In this document: piece after piece, positions 52,601 through 61,116 of the stretch
How the letters are laid out: each line of letters begins with the position of its first letter
Numbering within the stretch: the first letter of the stretch is position 1
Translations under genes and position numbers: made by a program
Assembly: GCF_030811555.1 (NCBI RefSeq)
Contig: NZ_JAUSQZ010000001.1
Location: 186,001 to 250,000 of the forward strand
DNA: 64,000 bases
Direction of reading: 5' to 3'
From: Kineosporia succinea
Lineage (GTDB): Bacteria; Actinomycetota; Actinomycetes; Actinomycetales; Kineosporiaceae
The notes under the pieces: model-generated
The model's database searches: none
The model's input: the letters and a program-made list of their open reading frames with translations, nothing else
Told to the model about the DNA's origin: nothing

Positions 52601-53356
52601 TCAGCGCTCGCAGGCGATTCCGTCCCGGTCCTCGTCGAGAGGTGAGTTCGCCACGTAAAGGGCTGTGCTGCGTCCGAAACCGGTCACGGCGGGATACTCC
52701 GACGAGGTCACCACGGCCGGTTCGTCGGGCGGCCCGGAAGGCCGACCACCCCCAGAGGCAGCACCGGAAGCCGCACCCGGAGCGGCACCGGCCGAACCCG
52801 CACCGCCCCCCGACCGCAACGTCCGCTCGGTCGCGTCGTCCGGCCGCCTCACGTTGCGGTACCGCCCCGGCCGGTCGATCGCCCCGGGCAGACCCACCCC
52901 GTGGGGATACGCCTTGGTCAGGGCCCGGCAGCTGGCGAAGCGCGGCGCGGTGGCGGCGGTGAGCCCGGCCGCACCGGGCCGGGGCGTCGGCGCCGAGGCC
53001 TCCGCACCCGGCGGCGCGGCGGAAGTCGCCCGCCCGCGCCCGGTCTCGGCCCGGTCCCCCGGCAGAGCCCCGGCGAGCCCCGCACCGGAAGGACCGGACG
53101 CGCCGGGGGAACCGGCGAGCGCCGCGTCCGACGACCGGGGCATCCACACCACCACGGCCACCGCGAGCACCAGCGCCCCGCCCACACCGGCAACGGTCGA
53201 CCAGGGACGGCGTGAGGGCGGTGTCGGTACCCAGAGCTGCCAGCCCGGGGGCACCGGTCCCCACTCCGGGTCGGGCGTCCAGCCGGGCGGTGGCGACCAG
53301 CCCCGCGGAGGACGAGGCCAGTGCGGTGGCGGGTTGAAGCTCCAGCCGTCGACCAT
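52601..53356 (-). CDS. Membrane-anchored excalibur calcium-binding-domain protein
   Basis: A 251-residue protein. The N-terminus is a Pro/Trp-rich segment (FNPPPHWPRPPRGWSPPPGW) of the kind found before membrane anchors in actinobacteria, and a membrane helix lies at about 55-72. Outside, after a disordered linker, is an excalibur domain: FASCRALTKAYPHGVGLPGA, then LYVANSPLDEDRDGIACER, with the DxDxDG-like calcium loop. The two halves are separated by an unusual Gly/Ala/Ser-rich insert of about 60 residues. Function unknown; such domains occur on surface proteins and nucleases. Confidence 0.82.
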   Translation of the reverse strand: MVDGWSFNPPPHWPRPPRGWSPPPGWTPDPEWGPVPPGWQLWVPTPPSRRPWSTVAGVGGALVLAVAVVVWMPRSSDAALAGSPGASGPSGAGLAGALPGDRAETGRGRATSAAPPGAEASAPTPRPGAAGLTAATAPRFASCRALTKAYPHGVGLPGAIDRPGRYRNVRRPDDATERTLRSGGGAGSAGAAPGAASGAASGGGRPSGPPDEPAVVTSSEYPAVTGFGRSTALYVANSPLDEDRDGIACER

Positions 53357-53681
53357 CGCACCCTCCGTTCAGCCGATCCACCGGAACGCCGAACGACCCT
53401 CGGCTCCCACGTCACACGCTAGGTACCTGCAGCCCCAGGACGAATACCCAGCCCCGGGAACAGACCTTTCTCCCGGTGACCCCACCGGCCAGGAGGCCGA
53501 TGACGAGCCCGGGCATAGACGGACAGGGCGTGCCGGGCACGGCGAAGAAACCGTGGAGGCCGAATTACCGCCCTACACCGGCAGATCGCCAACGACGGGC
53601 ATGCCCGCCCCGCCCCTGCGAAAGGGCGGAACGGGCATGATCACGGAAAGCCGGGACGAGAGGACCGGGCCGGGAGCGCGT
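53357..53681. other. Gene-free spacer between the excalibur and rsgA genes
   Basis: It contains the promoter region of the excalibur gene and the rsgA terminator. Nothing else is recognised. Confidence 0.5.
53600..53639. terminator. Terminator hairpin of rsgA
   Basis: An outer stem CATGCCCG/CGGGCATG and an inner stem GCCCCT/AAGGGC form a long hairpin 43 bases beyond the rsgA stop. Confidence 0.65.
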
Positions 53682-54749
53682 TCAGAACCCGTGCTGCGGC
53701 GGCTCCTGGTACTGCCGCCGCAGCGCCTTGTGCGTCACCTTGCGGCGGCGCAGTTCCTCGTGGCGCAACCGCACATCGCGGCGTGCCTCCTGGCGGAAGC
53801 CCTCGGCCACCAGCGCCCGGAACGAGTCCAGACGGTCGGGGTCGAGCTCACCGTTCCCGATCGCCGCGATCACCGCGCAGCCCGGCTCGACGGCGTGCGT
53901 GCAGTCCGAGAACCGGCAGCTGGCGGCCAGTTCGGTGACGTCGGCGAACGTCTCCTGCAGCCCGAGCCCGGAGTTGATGCCGACACTGCGCAGTCCGGGC
54001 CCGTCGACGACCCAGCCCCCGGCCACGGCGTGCAGCTCGCGGGTGACGGTGGTGTGCCGCCCCTTGCCGTCACGGCGCAGGGCGCTGACATGCATGACGT
54101 TCTCCCCCGAGAGGGCGTTCACCAGGCTCGACTTGCCCACGCCGGAGGCCCCGAGCAGCGCCACCGTGCGGCCGCCGGCGAACAGCGCCCGCACCTCGTC
54201 GAGACCGGTGCCGTCGGTCGAGGAGACCGCGTGCACCGGACAGGCACTCACCGCCTCGAGTTCCGTGGCGATGCGGGCGGCCTCGGGCTCGCGGTCGGCC
54301 TTGGTGAGGATCACCACCGGCTGCGCCCCGCTGGCCCAGGCCAGGGTGAGCAGCCGCGCGATCCGGTTGCGGTCGGGGTCGGGCACGAGGCCCTCGACCA
54401 CCGCGACCACGTCGACGTTGGCCGCGAGCGTCTGCCGACGGGCGCTGCCGTCGGCGTCGGCCCGGGTGAGCAGGGTCCGCCGGGGCTCGACCGCCTCGAC
54501 GGTCACCCGCGCGTCCGGCCAGAACCGCAGGCGCACCCGGTCGCCGGTGGTGGGGGCGGCGTCCGGATCGTCGTGCACCGCGCCGAGGAGTCCCCCTCCC
54601 CAGCCGGCCCGGACCACCCCGCCCGGCTGATCGCTGAGGCCGGAGTGATCGGCCAGGACGACCGTGGCCACCCCTCGATCGACGCGGACGACCACCCCCG
54701 GCTCGAGGCCGTCGTGGAAAGTACCCGGAAAAGGACGTGCAGAAGTCAC
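53682..54749 (-). CDS. rsgA: Ribosome small-subunit-dependent GTPase RsgA (YjeQ)
   Basis: A 355-residue circularly permuted GTPase that checks late 30S subunit assembly. An OB-fold comes first (RVDRGVATVVLADHSG), then the permuted GTPase motifs: G4 (VVILTKADR), G1 GASGVGKSSLVNALSG and G3 VVDGPGLRS. The C-terminal zinc site is CRFSDCTHAVEPGC. The tail is basic. The GTG start at 54749 is used. Transcribed alone. Confidence 0.93.
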   Translation of the reverse strand: MTSARPFPGTFHDGLEPGVVVRVDRGVATVVLADHSGLSDQPGGVVRAGWGGGLLGAVHDDPDAAPTTGDRVRLRFWPDARVTVEAVEPRRTLLTRADADGSARRQTLAANVDVVAVVEGLVPDPDRNRIARLLTLAWASGAQPVVILTKADREPEAARIATELEAVSACPVHAVSSTDGTGLDEVRALFAGGRTVALLGASGVGKSSLVNALSGENVMHVSALRRDGKGRHTTVTRELHAVAGGWVVDGPGLRSVGINSGLGLQETFADVTELAASCRFSDCTHAVEPGCAVIAAIGNGELDPDRLDSFRALVAEGFRQEARRDVRLRHEELRRRKVTHKALRRQYQEPPQHGF

Positions 54750-55279
54750 GGTGGTACCTCTCGATGAGAACGCCCGTCAGGCGGGCGCGGGAGGAGCGGA
54801 CGGAGGGGTGCTCGCGCGGATGTGCGCGGGACGTCCGTCCCGGACGGGCATGGACATCTCGACCTCCTCCCCCGGCGCCGAAGGGGCGCCCTGCTTCGAC
54901 TCCCGCGCCACGACCGGTGGCTGCCGGTGTGGCTCGTGTCTCCCGGGATCTCCGGGCACACCACAACGGTAAGCACGCCCCTGGGCGTTGTCGCCTGAAT
55001 TTCGCGGCGGTGCCGGTGGGTGCCGACCGGGGGGCCGACCGGGGCCGACCGGGGGGCCGACCGAGATGCCAACCCAGGGTCGGATCGTCGACCCGGGCGC
55101 CCCGGTGATTGAGGACGCGCCGGTCGGGTCAGTCGGCCCGGGCGCCCCGATGATTGAGGACGCGCCGGTCGGGTCGGTCGGCCCGGGCGCCCCGATGATT
55201 GAGGACGCGTCGGTCGGGTCAGTCGGCCGGGCCTCTTCGGGGCGTGCGGGTCCCGGTGCCTGAGGACGCGTCCCTGGCC
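54750..55279. other. Gene-poor region with tandem repeats between rsgA and the second YihY gene
   Basis: No gene is clearly supported. It contains GGGGGGCCGACC-type repeats near 55030-55065 and a 45-base triplicated unit. A 91-codon plus-strand frame (54988-55263) covers the latter but has no ribosome binding site or known homology. Confidence 0.45.
55092..55226. repeat. Three tandem copies of a 45-base unit
   Basis: Copies at 55092-55136, 55137-55181 and 55182-55226 with one or two differences. The core is GATGATTGAGGACGCGCCGG. The length is divisible by three, so a plus-strand frame repeats GPGAPMIEDAPVGSV. Confidence 0.85.
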
Positions 55280-56698
55280 TCAGCGCGACCGGTCACCGGA
55301 GTCGTCGGCGGGGTCGAGCACCAGGGGCTCCAGATCGGCCGCGGGCAGGAGCCCGGGCCCGGCGAGGGGCGCCCGGTCCAGATCAGCCCGGTCCAGATCG
55401 ACGCGGTCCAGATCGACGCGGTTCACGGCGACCCGGCTCTCCCGGGTCGGTTCCGCAGCATCCGGTTCCGCAGCATCCGGTTCCGCAGCATCCGGTTCCG
55501 CAGCATCCGGCTCCGGTGCATTCGGCTCCGGCGCATCCGGTCTCGCGGGCACGCCGGCCACCTCGGGCCGCGGCTCCGGCACGTCCTGCCACGGAGCCGC
55601 AGGCGTGGGAACCAATGACGCGGCGACCGGAGGCGTCGGGACCGGCACCGCGGAGGCCGGGGTCGCGGGCGCCAGCGGCGTGAGCGTCGCCGGCTGGGCG
55701 TCGCGGGAACCACGGTCGTCGCTCTGCTTCGCCAGCACCCGGGCCCGGGCCTCGACGCGGGCCTGGATCGGCCACAGCTCGTCCACCGCCGCGTTCAGCG
55801 CGGCCCCGATGAGCAGCGCGATGGCCAGGGCGTACAGCCAGATCAGGATCACGATCGGGGTGGCCAGCGGACCGTAGATGGAGGTGCCGCCGACCGACTC
55901 GTCCAGGGTCCAGCGCAGCACGAAACTGGCCAGCACCCAGATGGTCAGGGCCAGGACGGAGCCGGGCAGGTCCCGGTAGAAGCGCGACCGGATCGGCGTG
56001 GCCAGGTGGTAGAGCCCCGTGATGCCGGTGACGGCCGCGATCGACACCACCGGCCAGTAGATCCAGTCCGAGCCACCGATGTCCCCCAGCGTCTCGAAAC
56101 CGGCGCCGTACAGCACCTTCCCCAGCCAGCTGGGCCCGATCAGCACCAGCGGGATCAGCACGATGCCGACCACCAGGGCCAGGCAGTACAGCGAGAACGA
56201 GAGCACCCGGGCCCGCACGATGCCGCGCAGACCGCCCAGCCCGTACATGATCGACGCGGTGTCGAGGTACACGTTGAGCACCCGCGAACCCGACCACAGC
56301 GACAGCACGAACCCGATGCTCACGATGTCCGCGCGTCCACCGCCGATGACCTGGTCGAACGTGGGCAGGATGACGGAGCTGACACTGTCGGCCGTGAGGA
56401 AGGTGAGCGTGAGCTCACGCAACCTCTGTCTCAGGTCGGCGACCGCCTCGTCCCCCATCAGGTCGCCCACGAACCCGATGCTGCCGACCAGCCCCAGCAC
56501 CAGCGGGGGCAACGACAGCAGCGCGAAGAAGCCGACCTCGGCCGCCAGACCGGTCACCCGGTAGCGCAGGCAGATCCGGGCCGTCTCGGCCGCCAGCCAC
56601 CAGACCAGGGCCAGCGCGCGCTTCACGGATCCCCAGACCGAGGGCTGTGACACCCTCACCTGGGCCGTCGCCCCGCTCGCACCCGTCTCCGTGACCAC
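55280..56698 (-). CDS. YihY/BrkB-family inner membrane protein with repetitive tail
   Basis: About 472 residues: six membrane helices (GFFALLSLPPLVLGLVGSIG, GFVLSLWSGSRVLNVYLDTA, PIVILIWLYALAIALLIGAA) of the YihY/BrkB family. A long C-terminal tail follows, rich in Ala/Pro, with AEPDA repeats and then VDLDR repeats. The start is uncertain: GTG 56698 is used, while the frame stays open to 56749. Paralogue of the gene at 49774 but strongly diverged. Function of the family is unknown. Confidence 0.87.
   Translation of the reverse strand: MVTETGASGATAQVRVSQPSVWGSVKRALALVWWLAAETARICLRYRVTGLAAEVGFFALLSLPPLVLGLVGSIGFVGDLMGDEAVADLRQRLRELTLTFLTADSVSSVILPTFDQVIGGGRADIVSIGFVLSLWSGSRVLNVYLDTASIMYGLGGLRGIVRARVLSFSLYCLALVVGIVLIPLVLIGPSWLGKVLYGAGFETLGDIGGSDWIYWPVVSIAAVTGITGLYHLATPIRSRFYRDLPGSVLALTIWVLASFVLRWTLDESVGGTSIYGPLATPIVILIWLYALAIALLIGAALNAAVDELWPIQARVEARARVLAKQSDDRGSRDAQPATLTPLAPATPASAVPVPTPPVAASLVPTPAAPWQDVPEPRPEVAGVPARPDAPEPNAPEPDAAEPDAAEPDAAEPDAAEPTRESRVAVNRVDLDRVDLDRADLDRAPLAGPGLLPAADLEPLVLDPADDSGDRSR
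55449..55545. repeat. 15-base repeats encoding the AEPDA tail
   Basis: The unit GGTTCCGCAGCATCC is repeated four times, followed by two or three diverged copies. It is in frame with the YihY gene on the minus strand. Confidence 0.8.
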
Positions 56699-56853
56699 GC
56701 CGGTCACCGTACAGAGGTTTAACCCCGCCCCTGTAACGGAACGCCTCAAGAGCCGCGAAGGGCGTGAGCAGAACCACGCACCGACCGGCCGCCCTCACTC
56801 AGAGCTACCAGGCCGGTCGCGCCACGGACACGGCCCGGTTACCGGCTTGTCGG

Positions 56854-56859
56854 TATAAA
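56854..56859 (+). promoter_or_regulatory. -10 element of a near-leaderless aidB transcript
   Basis: TATAAA ends nine bases before the aidB ATG, and no Shine-Dalgarno sequence is present. Transcription would start at or next to the start codon. Confidence 0.5.
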
Positions 56860-56868
56860 CGGCTGGTC

Positions 56869-58560
56869 ATGGGTACGGTGACGTTCGTGGCCGATTCCGA
56901 CGATGCGCTGAACCTGGTGCCCGCGCCGGCCGACCGCGACGTCTTCTCCGACGACCTGGTGCTGGTGGAGGCCGTCGAACGGCACGAGGCCAAGATCCAT
57001 CTGGCCCCGCTGCGTGACCTCGGCCGCCTGGCCGGGGCCCCGCGCTCGCTGGGCTGGGCCGACGCCGTCGACCGCAACCCGCCCACCCTGCGCACCCACG
57101 ACCCCTTCGGGCGGCGGGTGGACGAGGTGGAGTACCACCCGGCCTGGCACCGCCTGATGCAGACCGGGGTGCGCACCGGCCTGACCGCCGCGGCCTGGGA
57201 CGCCGACGCCCCCGCCGCGGCCCACACCGGCCGGGCCGCCGCCCTGATCGTCTGGTCGCAGGTCGAGAGCGGGCACCTGTCCGCGCTCAGCACCAGCTAC
57301 GCCGCGATCCCGTCGCTGCGCACCGACCCGGAGCTCGACCGCATCTGGCGTCCCCGGCTGACCGCGCGTTCCTACGACTCGGCGTTCCGCGCCCCCGGCG
57401 AGAAGCTCGGCTGCCTGGCCGGGATGGCCGTGACCGAACGGCAGGGCGGCTCCGACCCGCGGGCCGGCACCACGGTCGCCTCCCCGCAGGACGGCCTCAC
57501 CGGCAACGGCCCGGTCGAGGGCGAGCACATCTACCGCCTCACCGGGCAGAAGTGGTTCGTGTCGTCGCCGATGGCCGACGTCTTCCTGGTGCTGGCCACC
57601 GCGCCCGGTGGGCTGACCGCGTTCGTCGTGCCGCGCGTCCTCAATGACGGCTCCCGCAACACCTGGCGCCTGCTGCGCCTGAAGAACGCCGTGGGCACCC
57701 GATCGAACCTGCCCGCCGAGGTGGAGCTCGACGGCACCTGGGCCACCCGGCTCGGCGAGGAGGGCAAGGGGCAGCGCACGATCACCGGCATGCTCACCGC
57801 CTCCCGCCTCGACGCCGTGCTGCGCTCGGCCGGGCAGATGCGCCAGGCCGTGGCCCGCGCCGTGCACCACTGCCGGCACCGCGAGACCTTCGGCTCGCCC
57901 CTCGCCGACAAGCCGCTCATGCAGAACGTGCTGGCCGACCTCGCCCTCGAGAGCGAGGCGGCGACCGTGCTGGCCATGCGGCTCGCGGCGGCGGTGGACG
58001 CCGGGGAGACCGAGCTGCTGCGCGCGGCGGTGCCGGTGGCCAAGTTCTGGGTGTGCAAGCGCGCCACCGGCGTGGTCGCCGAGGCCCTGGAGTGCCTGGG
58101 CGGCAACGGTTTCGTCGAGGAGCACGGCCTGGCCCGGGTGTTCCGCGACTCGCTCGTCGGTCCGCTGTGGGAGGGGCCGGGCAACATCAGCGCCCTCGAC
58201 GTCCTGCGCGCGATGGCGATGCAGCCGCGCTCGATGGAGGTGCTGCTGGCCGAGATCGACCGTGGCCGCGGCTCCGACCCCCGGCTCGACCGGGCGATGG
58301 ACGAGGTGGCCGGGTTCCTGATGGCGGCCTCCCGGGAGGCACGTCGCGACCCGGCGGCGGTCGAGATGGGCGCCCGCTGGATGGTGGAGCGGCTCGGGGT
58401 GGTGCTGCAGGCGTCGCTGCTCGTGCGCTGCGCCCCCGAACCGGTCGCGTCCACGTTCCTCACCACCCGGGTCGCCGGCAACGGCGGCACCCTCTACGGC
58501 ACCCTGCCGGTCGGGCGGAAGGCGACCCAGATGATCGTGGAGCGTTCACTGCCCGCTTAG
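56869..58560 (+). CDS. aidB: AidB-like acyl-CoA dehydrogenase-fold flavoprotein
   Basis: A 563-residue flavoprotein that follows E. coli AidB, a component of the adaptive response to alkylation damage: NPPTLRTHDPFGRRVDEVEY, HPAWHRLMQ, GMAVTERQGGSDPRAGTTVA, LTGQKWFVSSPMADVFLVLA, FVVPRVLNDGSRNTWRLLRL, GTRSNLPAEVE, EALECLGGNGFVEE and SLVGPLWEGPGNISALDVLR. The acyl-CoA dehydrogenase core is complete, and AidB proteins also bind DNA through the C-terminal part. The ATG at 56869 is chosen from the family start and the TATAAA nine bases before it. Monocistronic. No ada or alkA is nearby. Confidence 0.88.
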   Translation: MGTVTFVADSDDALNLVPAPADRDVFSDDLVLVEAVERHEAKIHLAPLRDLGRLAGAPRSLGWADAVDRNPPTLRTHDPFGRRVDEVEYHPAWHRLMQTGVRTGLTAAAWDADAPAAAHTGRAAALIVWSQVESGHLSALSTSYAAIPSLRTDPELDRIWRPRLTARSYDSAFRAPGEKLGCLAGMAVTERQGGSDPRAGTTVASPQDGLTGNGPVEGEHIYRLTGQKWFVSSPMADVFLVLATAPGGLTAFVVPRVLNDGSRNTWRLLRLKNAVGTRSNLPAEVELDGTWATRLGEEGKGQRTITGMLTASRLDAVLRSAGQMRQAVARAVHHCRHRETFGSPLADKPLMQNVLADLALESEAATVLAMRLAAAVDAGETELLRAAVPVAKFWVCKRATGVVAEALECLGGNGFVEEHGLARVFRDSLVGPLWEGPGNISALDVLRAMAMQPRSMEVLLAEIDRGRGSDPRLDRAMDEVAGFLMAASREARRDPAAVEMGARWMVERLGVVLQASLLVRCAPEPVASTFLTTRVAGNGGTLYGTLPVGRKATQMIVERSLPA

Positions 58561-58803
58561 GCGGTCCGACCCTGCGTGAGAACGCGCTGGCTACGATGGG
58601 ACGACTGTCGCCGACGACCACCGCCGGCCGCCGGGCATATCGGTCGCTTGCGGTATCAATCGGCGCGTCGAGTGCCCCCGGCCCGCCGTGCGGACGGGTG
58701 AGCCGCAACAATGCACGTGATTCCGGCGCCTCGCGCAGCGTGGCGTAGCGTGCCGGATCCGCACACACGGTTGAGACACAAGCGACGCAGATTCGGGACG
58801 TTC

Positions 58804-61113
58804 ATGGAGATCTGGCCAGGCCATCCCTACCCGCTCGGGGCCACGTACGACGGCGCCGGCACGAACTTCGCGTTGTTCAGCGAGGTCGCCGAGGCGGTGG
58901 AGCTCTGCCTGATCGACGACGCCGGGGCGCAGACCCGGGTCGAGCTGCAGGAGGTCGACGGGTTCGTCTGGCACGGCTACCTGCCCAGCGTGGGGCCGGG
59001 CCAGCGCTACGGCTACCGCGTGCACGGCCCGTTCGACCCCGACCACGGGCACCGCGCCAACCCGTCCAAGCTCCTGCTCGACCCGTACGCCAAGGCGATC
59101 GAGGGCCAGATCGACGGTGACGAGTCGCTGTTCTCCTACCGGTTCGACGACAACGTCGACGGTGAGGGCCCCCTCAACACCGACGACAGCCTCGGCCACA
59201 CGATGCTCTCGATCGTGGTCAACCCGTACTTCGACTGGGGCAGCGACCGCCCACCGCGCCGCGAGTACCACGAGACCGTGATCTACGAGGCACACGTCAA
59301 GGGCCTGACCATGACGCACCCGGGCGTGCCCGAGGATGTCCGCGGCACCTACGCCGCGATCGCCCACCCGGCGATCATCGACCACCTGGTCGACCTGGGC
59401 GTCACCGCGATCGAGCTGATGCCGGTGCACCAGTTCGTGCAGGACACCACGCTCATCGCCAAGGGCCTGTCGAACTACTGGGGCTACAACACCATCGGCT
59501 TCTTCGCCCCCCACAACGCGTACTCCGCCAGCGGCCAGCGCGGCCAGCAGGTGCAGGAGTTCAAGATGATGGTGAAGGCGCTGCACGAGGCCGGTATCGA
59601 GGTCATCCTCGACGTCGTCTACAACCACACCGCCGAGGGCAACCACCTCGGGCCCACGATCTGCTTCCGCGGCCTCGACAACACCGCCTACTACCGGCTC
59701 GTGGACAGCGACAAGTCGCACTACTACGACACCACCGGCACCGGTAACAGCCTGCTCATGCGCAGTCCGCACGTGCTGCAGCTGATCATGGACTCGCTGC
59801 GCTACTGGGTGCTCGACATGCACGTCGACGGCTTCCGCTTCGACCTGGCCGCCACCCTGGCCCGGCAGTTCCACGAGGTCGACCGGCTCAGCGCCTTCTT
59901 CGACGTGGTGCAGCAGGACCCGGTGATCTCGCAGACCAAGCTGATCGCCGAGCCCTGGGACGTCGGCGACGGCGGCTACCAGGTCGGTAACTTCCCGCCG
60001 CTGTGGACCGAGTGGAACGGCAAGTACCGCGACACCGTGCGCGACTTCTGGCGCAGCGAGCCCTCGACACTGGGCGAGTTCGCCTCCCGCCTGACCGGCT
60101 CCAGCGACCTGTACCAGGACGACGGCCGGCACCCGATCGCGAGCATCAACTTCGTCACCGCGCACGACGGCTTCACCCTGCGGGACCTGGTGTCGTACAA
60201 CGACAAGCACAACGACGCCAACGGCGAGGGCGGCGCGGACGGCGAGAGCCACAACCGCTCCTGGAACTGCGGGGTGGAGGGCGAGACCAACGACGAGCAC
60301 GTGATCGCGCTGCGCGCCCGCCAGCAGCGCAACTTCATCCTGACGATGATGCTGTCGCAGGGCGTGCCGATGCTGGCCCACGGCGACGAGTTCGGCCGCA
60401 CCCAGAACGGCAACAACAACGTCTACTGCCAGGACAACGAACTGGCCTGGATCGACTGGAAGATGGCCGGTCCCGACAACGACCTGCTGAACTTCACCCG
60501 GCGCGCGGTGCAGCTGCGCCAGGGCCACCCGGTGTTCCGGCGCCGCCGGTTCTTCAACGGCGCGGCCTCGCGCGGTGGTCAGAGCGAGGTCGGCGACATC
60601 GCCTGGTTCACCCCGGCCGGGCAGCCGATGGCCGACGACGACTGGCACCAGAGCTACGCCCGGGCGGTCGCGACCTTCCTCAACGGCGAGCGGATCATGG
60701 CGCCCGACAAGCGCGGCCGCAAGATCGTCGACGACTCGTTCCTCATCCTCTTCAACGCGCACTACGAGGACCTGCAGTTCACCGTGCCCCCGGCCGAGTA
60801 CGGCCAGTGGTGGACGGTTCTGCTCGACACCGCGGTCGACGACCTCACCGCCGAGGACGGCGGCGACGCCTACGCGCCGGGTGAGCTCGTGCACGTGGTC
60901 GCCCGCTCGGTGGTGGTGCTGAAGCGCCCCACGATCGACGCGAACACGCCGCCGCACCAGATGGCCACCTCGAGGCGCGGTTCCGGCGGGGGCGGGAATA
61001 CTGTGTCGGCGAACACCGAGCAGACCGCCGGGTTCGGGCAGCGACCGATCGACATGGTTCCCCGCGCAGCGCCGCGCCTGACGCCGACCCCGGCTCCCCG
61101 CGTAGGAAGGTAA
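58804..61113 (+). CDS. glgX: Glycogen debranching enzyme / isoamylase
   Basis: A 769-residue GH13 enzyme (also called TreX) that cuts alpha-1,6 branches of glycogen. An N-terminal carbohydrate-binding fold (PLGATYDGAGTNFALFSEVA) is followed by the barrel: VIYEAHVKGLT, YWGYNTIGFFAPHNAY, VILDVVYNHTAEGNHLGPT, the nucleophile Asp in DMHVDGFRFDLAATLAR, the acid Glu in LIAEPWDVGDGGYQVG, and NFVTAHDGFTLRDLVSY. The last about 60 residues are a low-complexity extension. The treY gene starts three bases after its stop, so the pair forms the start of a glycogen-to-trehalose route. Confidence 0.94.
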   Translation: MEIWPGHPYPLGATYDGAGTNFALFSEVAEAVELCLIDDAGAQTRVELQEVDGFVWHGYLPSVGPGQRYGYRVHGPFDPDHGHRANPSKLLLDPYAKAIEGQIDGDESLFSYRFDDNVDGEGPLNTDDSLGHTMLSIVVNPYFDWGSDRPPRREYHETVIYEAHVKGLTMTHPGVPEDVRGTYAAIAHPAIIDHLVDLGVTAIELMPVHQFVQDTTLIAKGLSNYWGYNTIGFFAPHNAYSASGQRGQQVQEFKMMVKALHEAGIEVILDVVYNHTAEGNHLGPTICFRGLDNTAYYRLVDSDKSHYYDTTGTGNSLLMRSPHVLQLIMDSLRYWVLDMHVDGFRFDLAATLARQFHEVDRLSAFFDVVQQDPVISQTKLIAEPWDVGDGGYQVGNFPPLWTEWNGKYRDTVRDFWRSEPSTLGEFASRLTGSSDLYQDDGRHPIASINFVTAHDGFTLRDLVSYNDKHNDANGEGGADGESHNRSWNCGVEGETNDEHVIALRARQQRNFILTMMLSQGVPMLAHGDEFGRTQNGNNNVYCQDNELAWIDWKMAGPDNDLLNFTRRAVQLRQGHPVFRRRRFFNGAASRGGQSEVGDIAWFTPAGQPMADDDWHQSYARAVATFLNGERIMAPDKRGRKIVDDSFLILFNAHYEDLQFTVPPAEYGQWWTVLLDTAVDDLTAEDGGDAYAPGELVHVVARSVVVLKRPTIDANTPPHQMATSRRGSGGGGNTVSANTEQTAGFGQRPIDMVPRAAPRLTPTPAPRVGR

Positions 61114-61116
61114 AGC

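Noticed and set aside
55199-55618. A 139-codon plus-strand frame with FRSIR repeats
   Set aside because: It is the shadow of the AEPDA and VDLDR tail of the YihY gene on the other strand.
56846-56870. PafBC-type damage promoter (TTGTCGGTA) before aidB
   Set aside because: The first nine bases nearly match, but the TANNNT element at the right distance is absent. A plain TATAAA promoter explains the site better.
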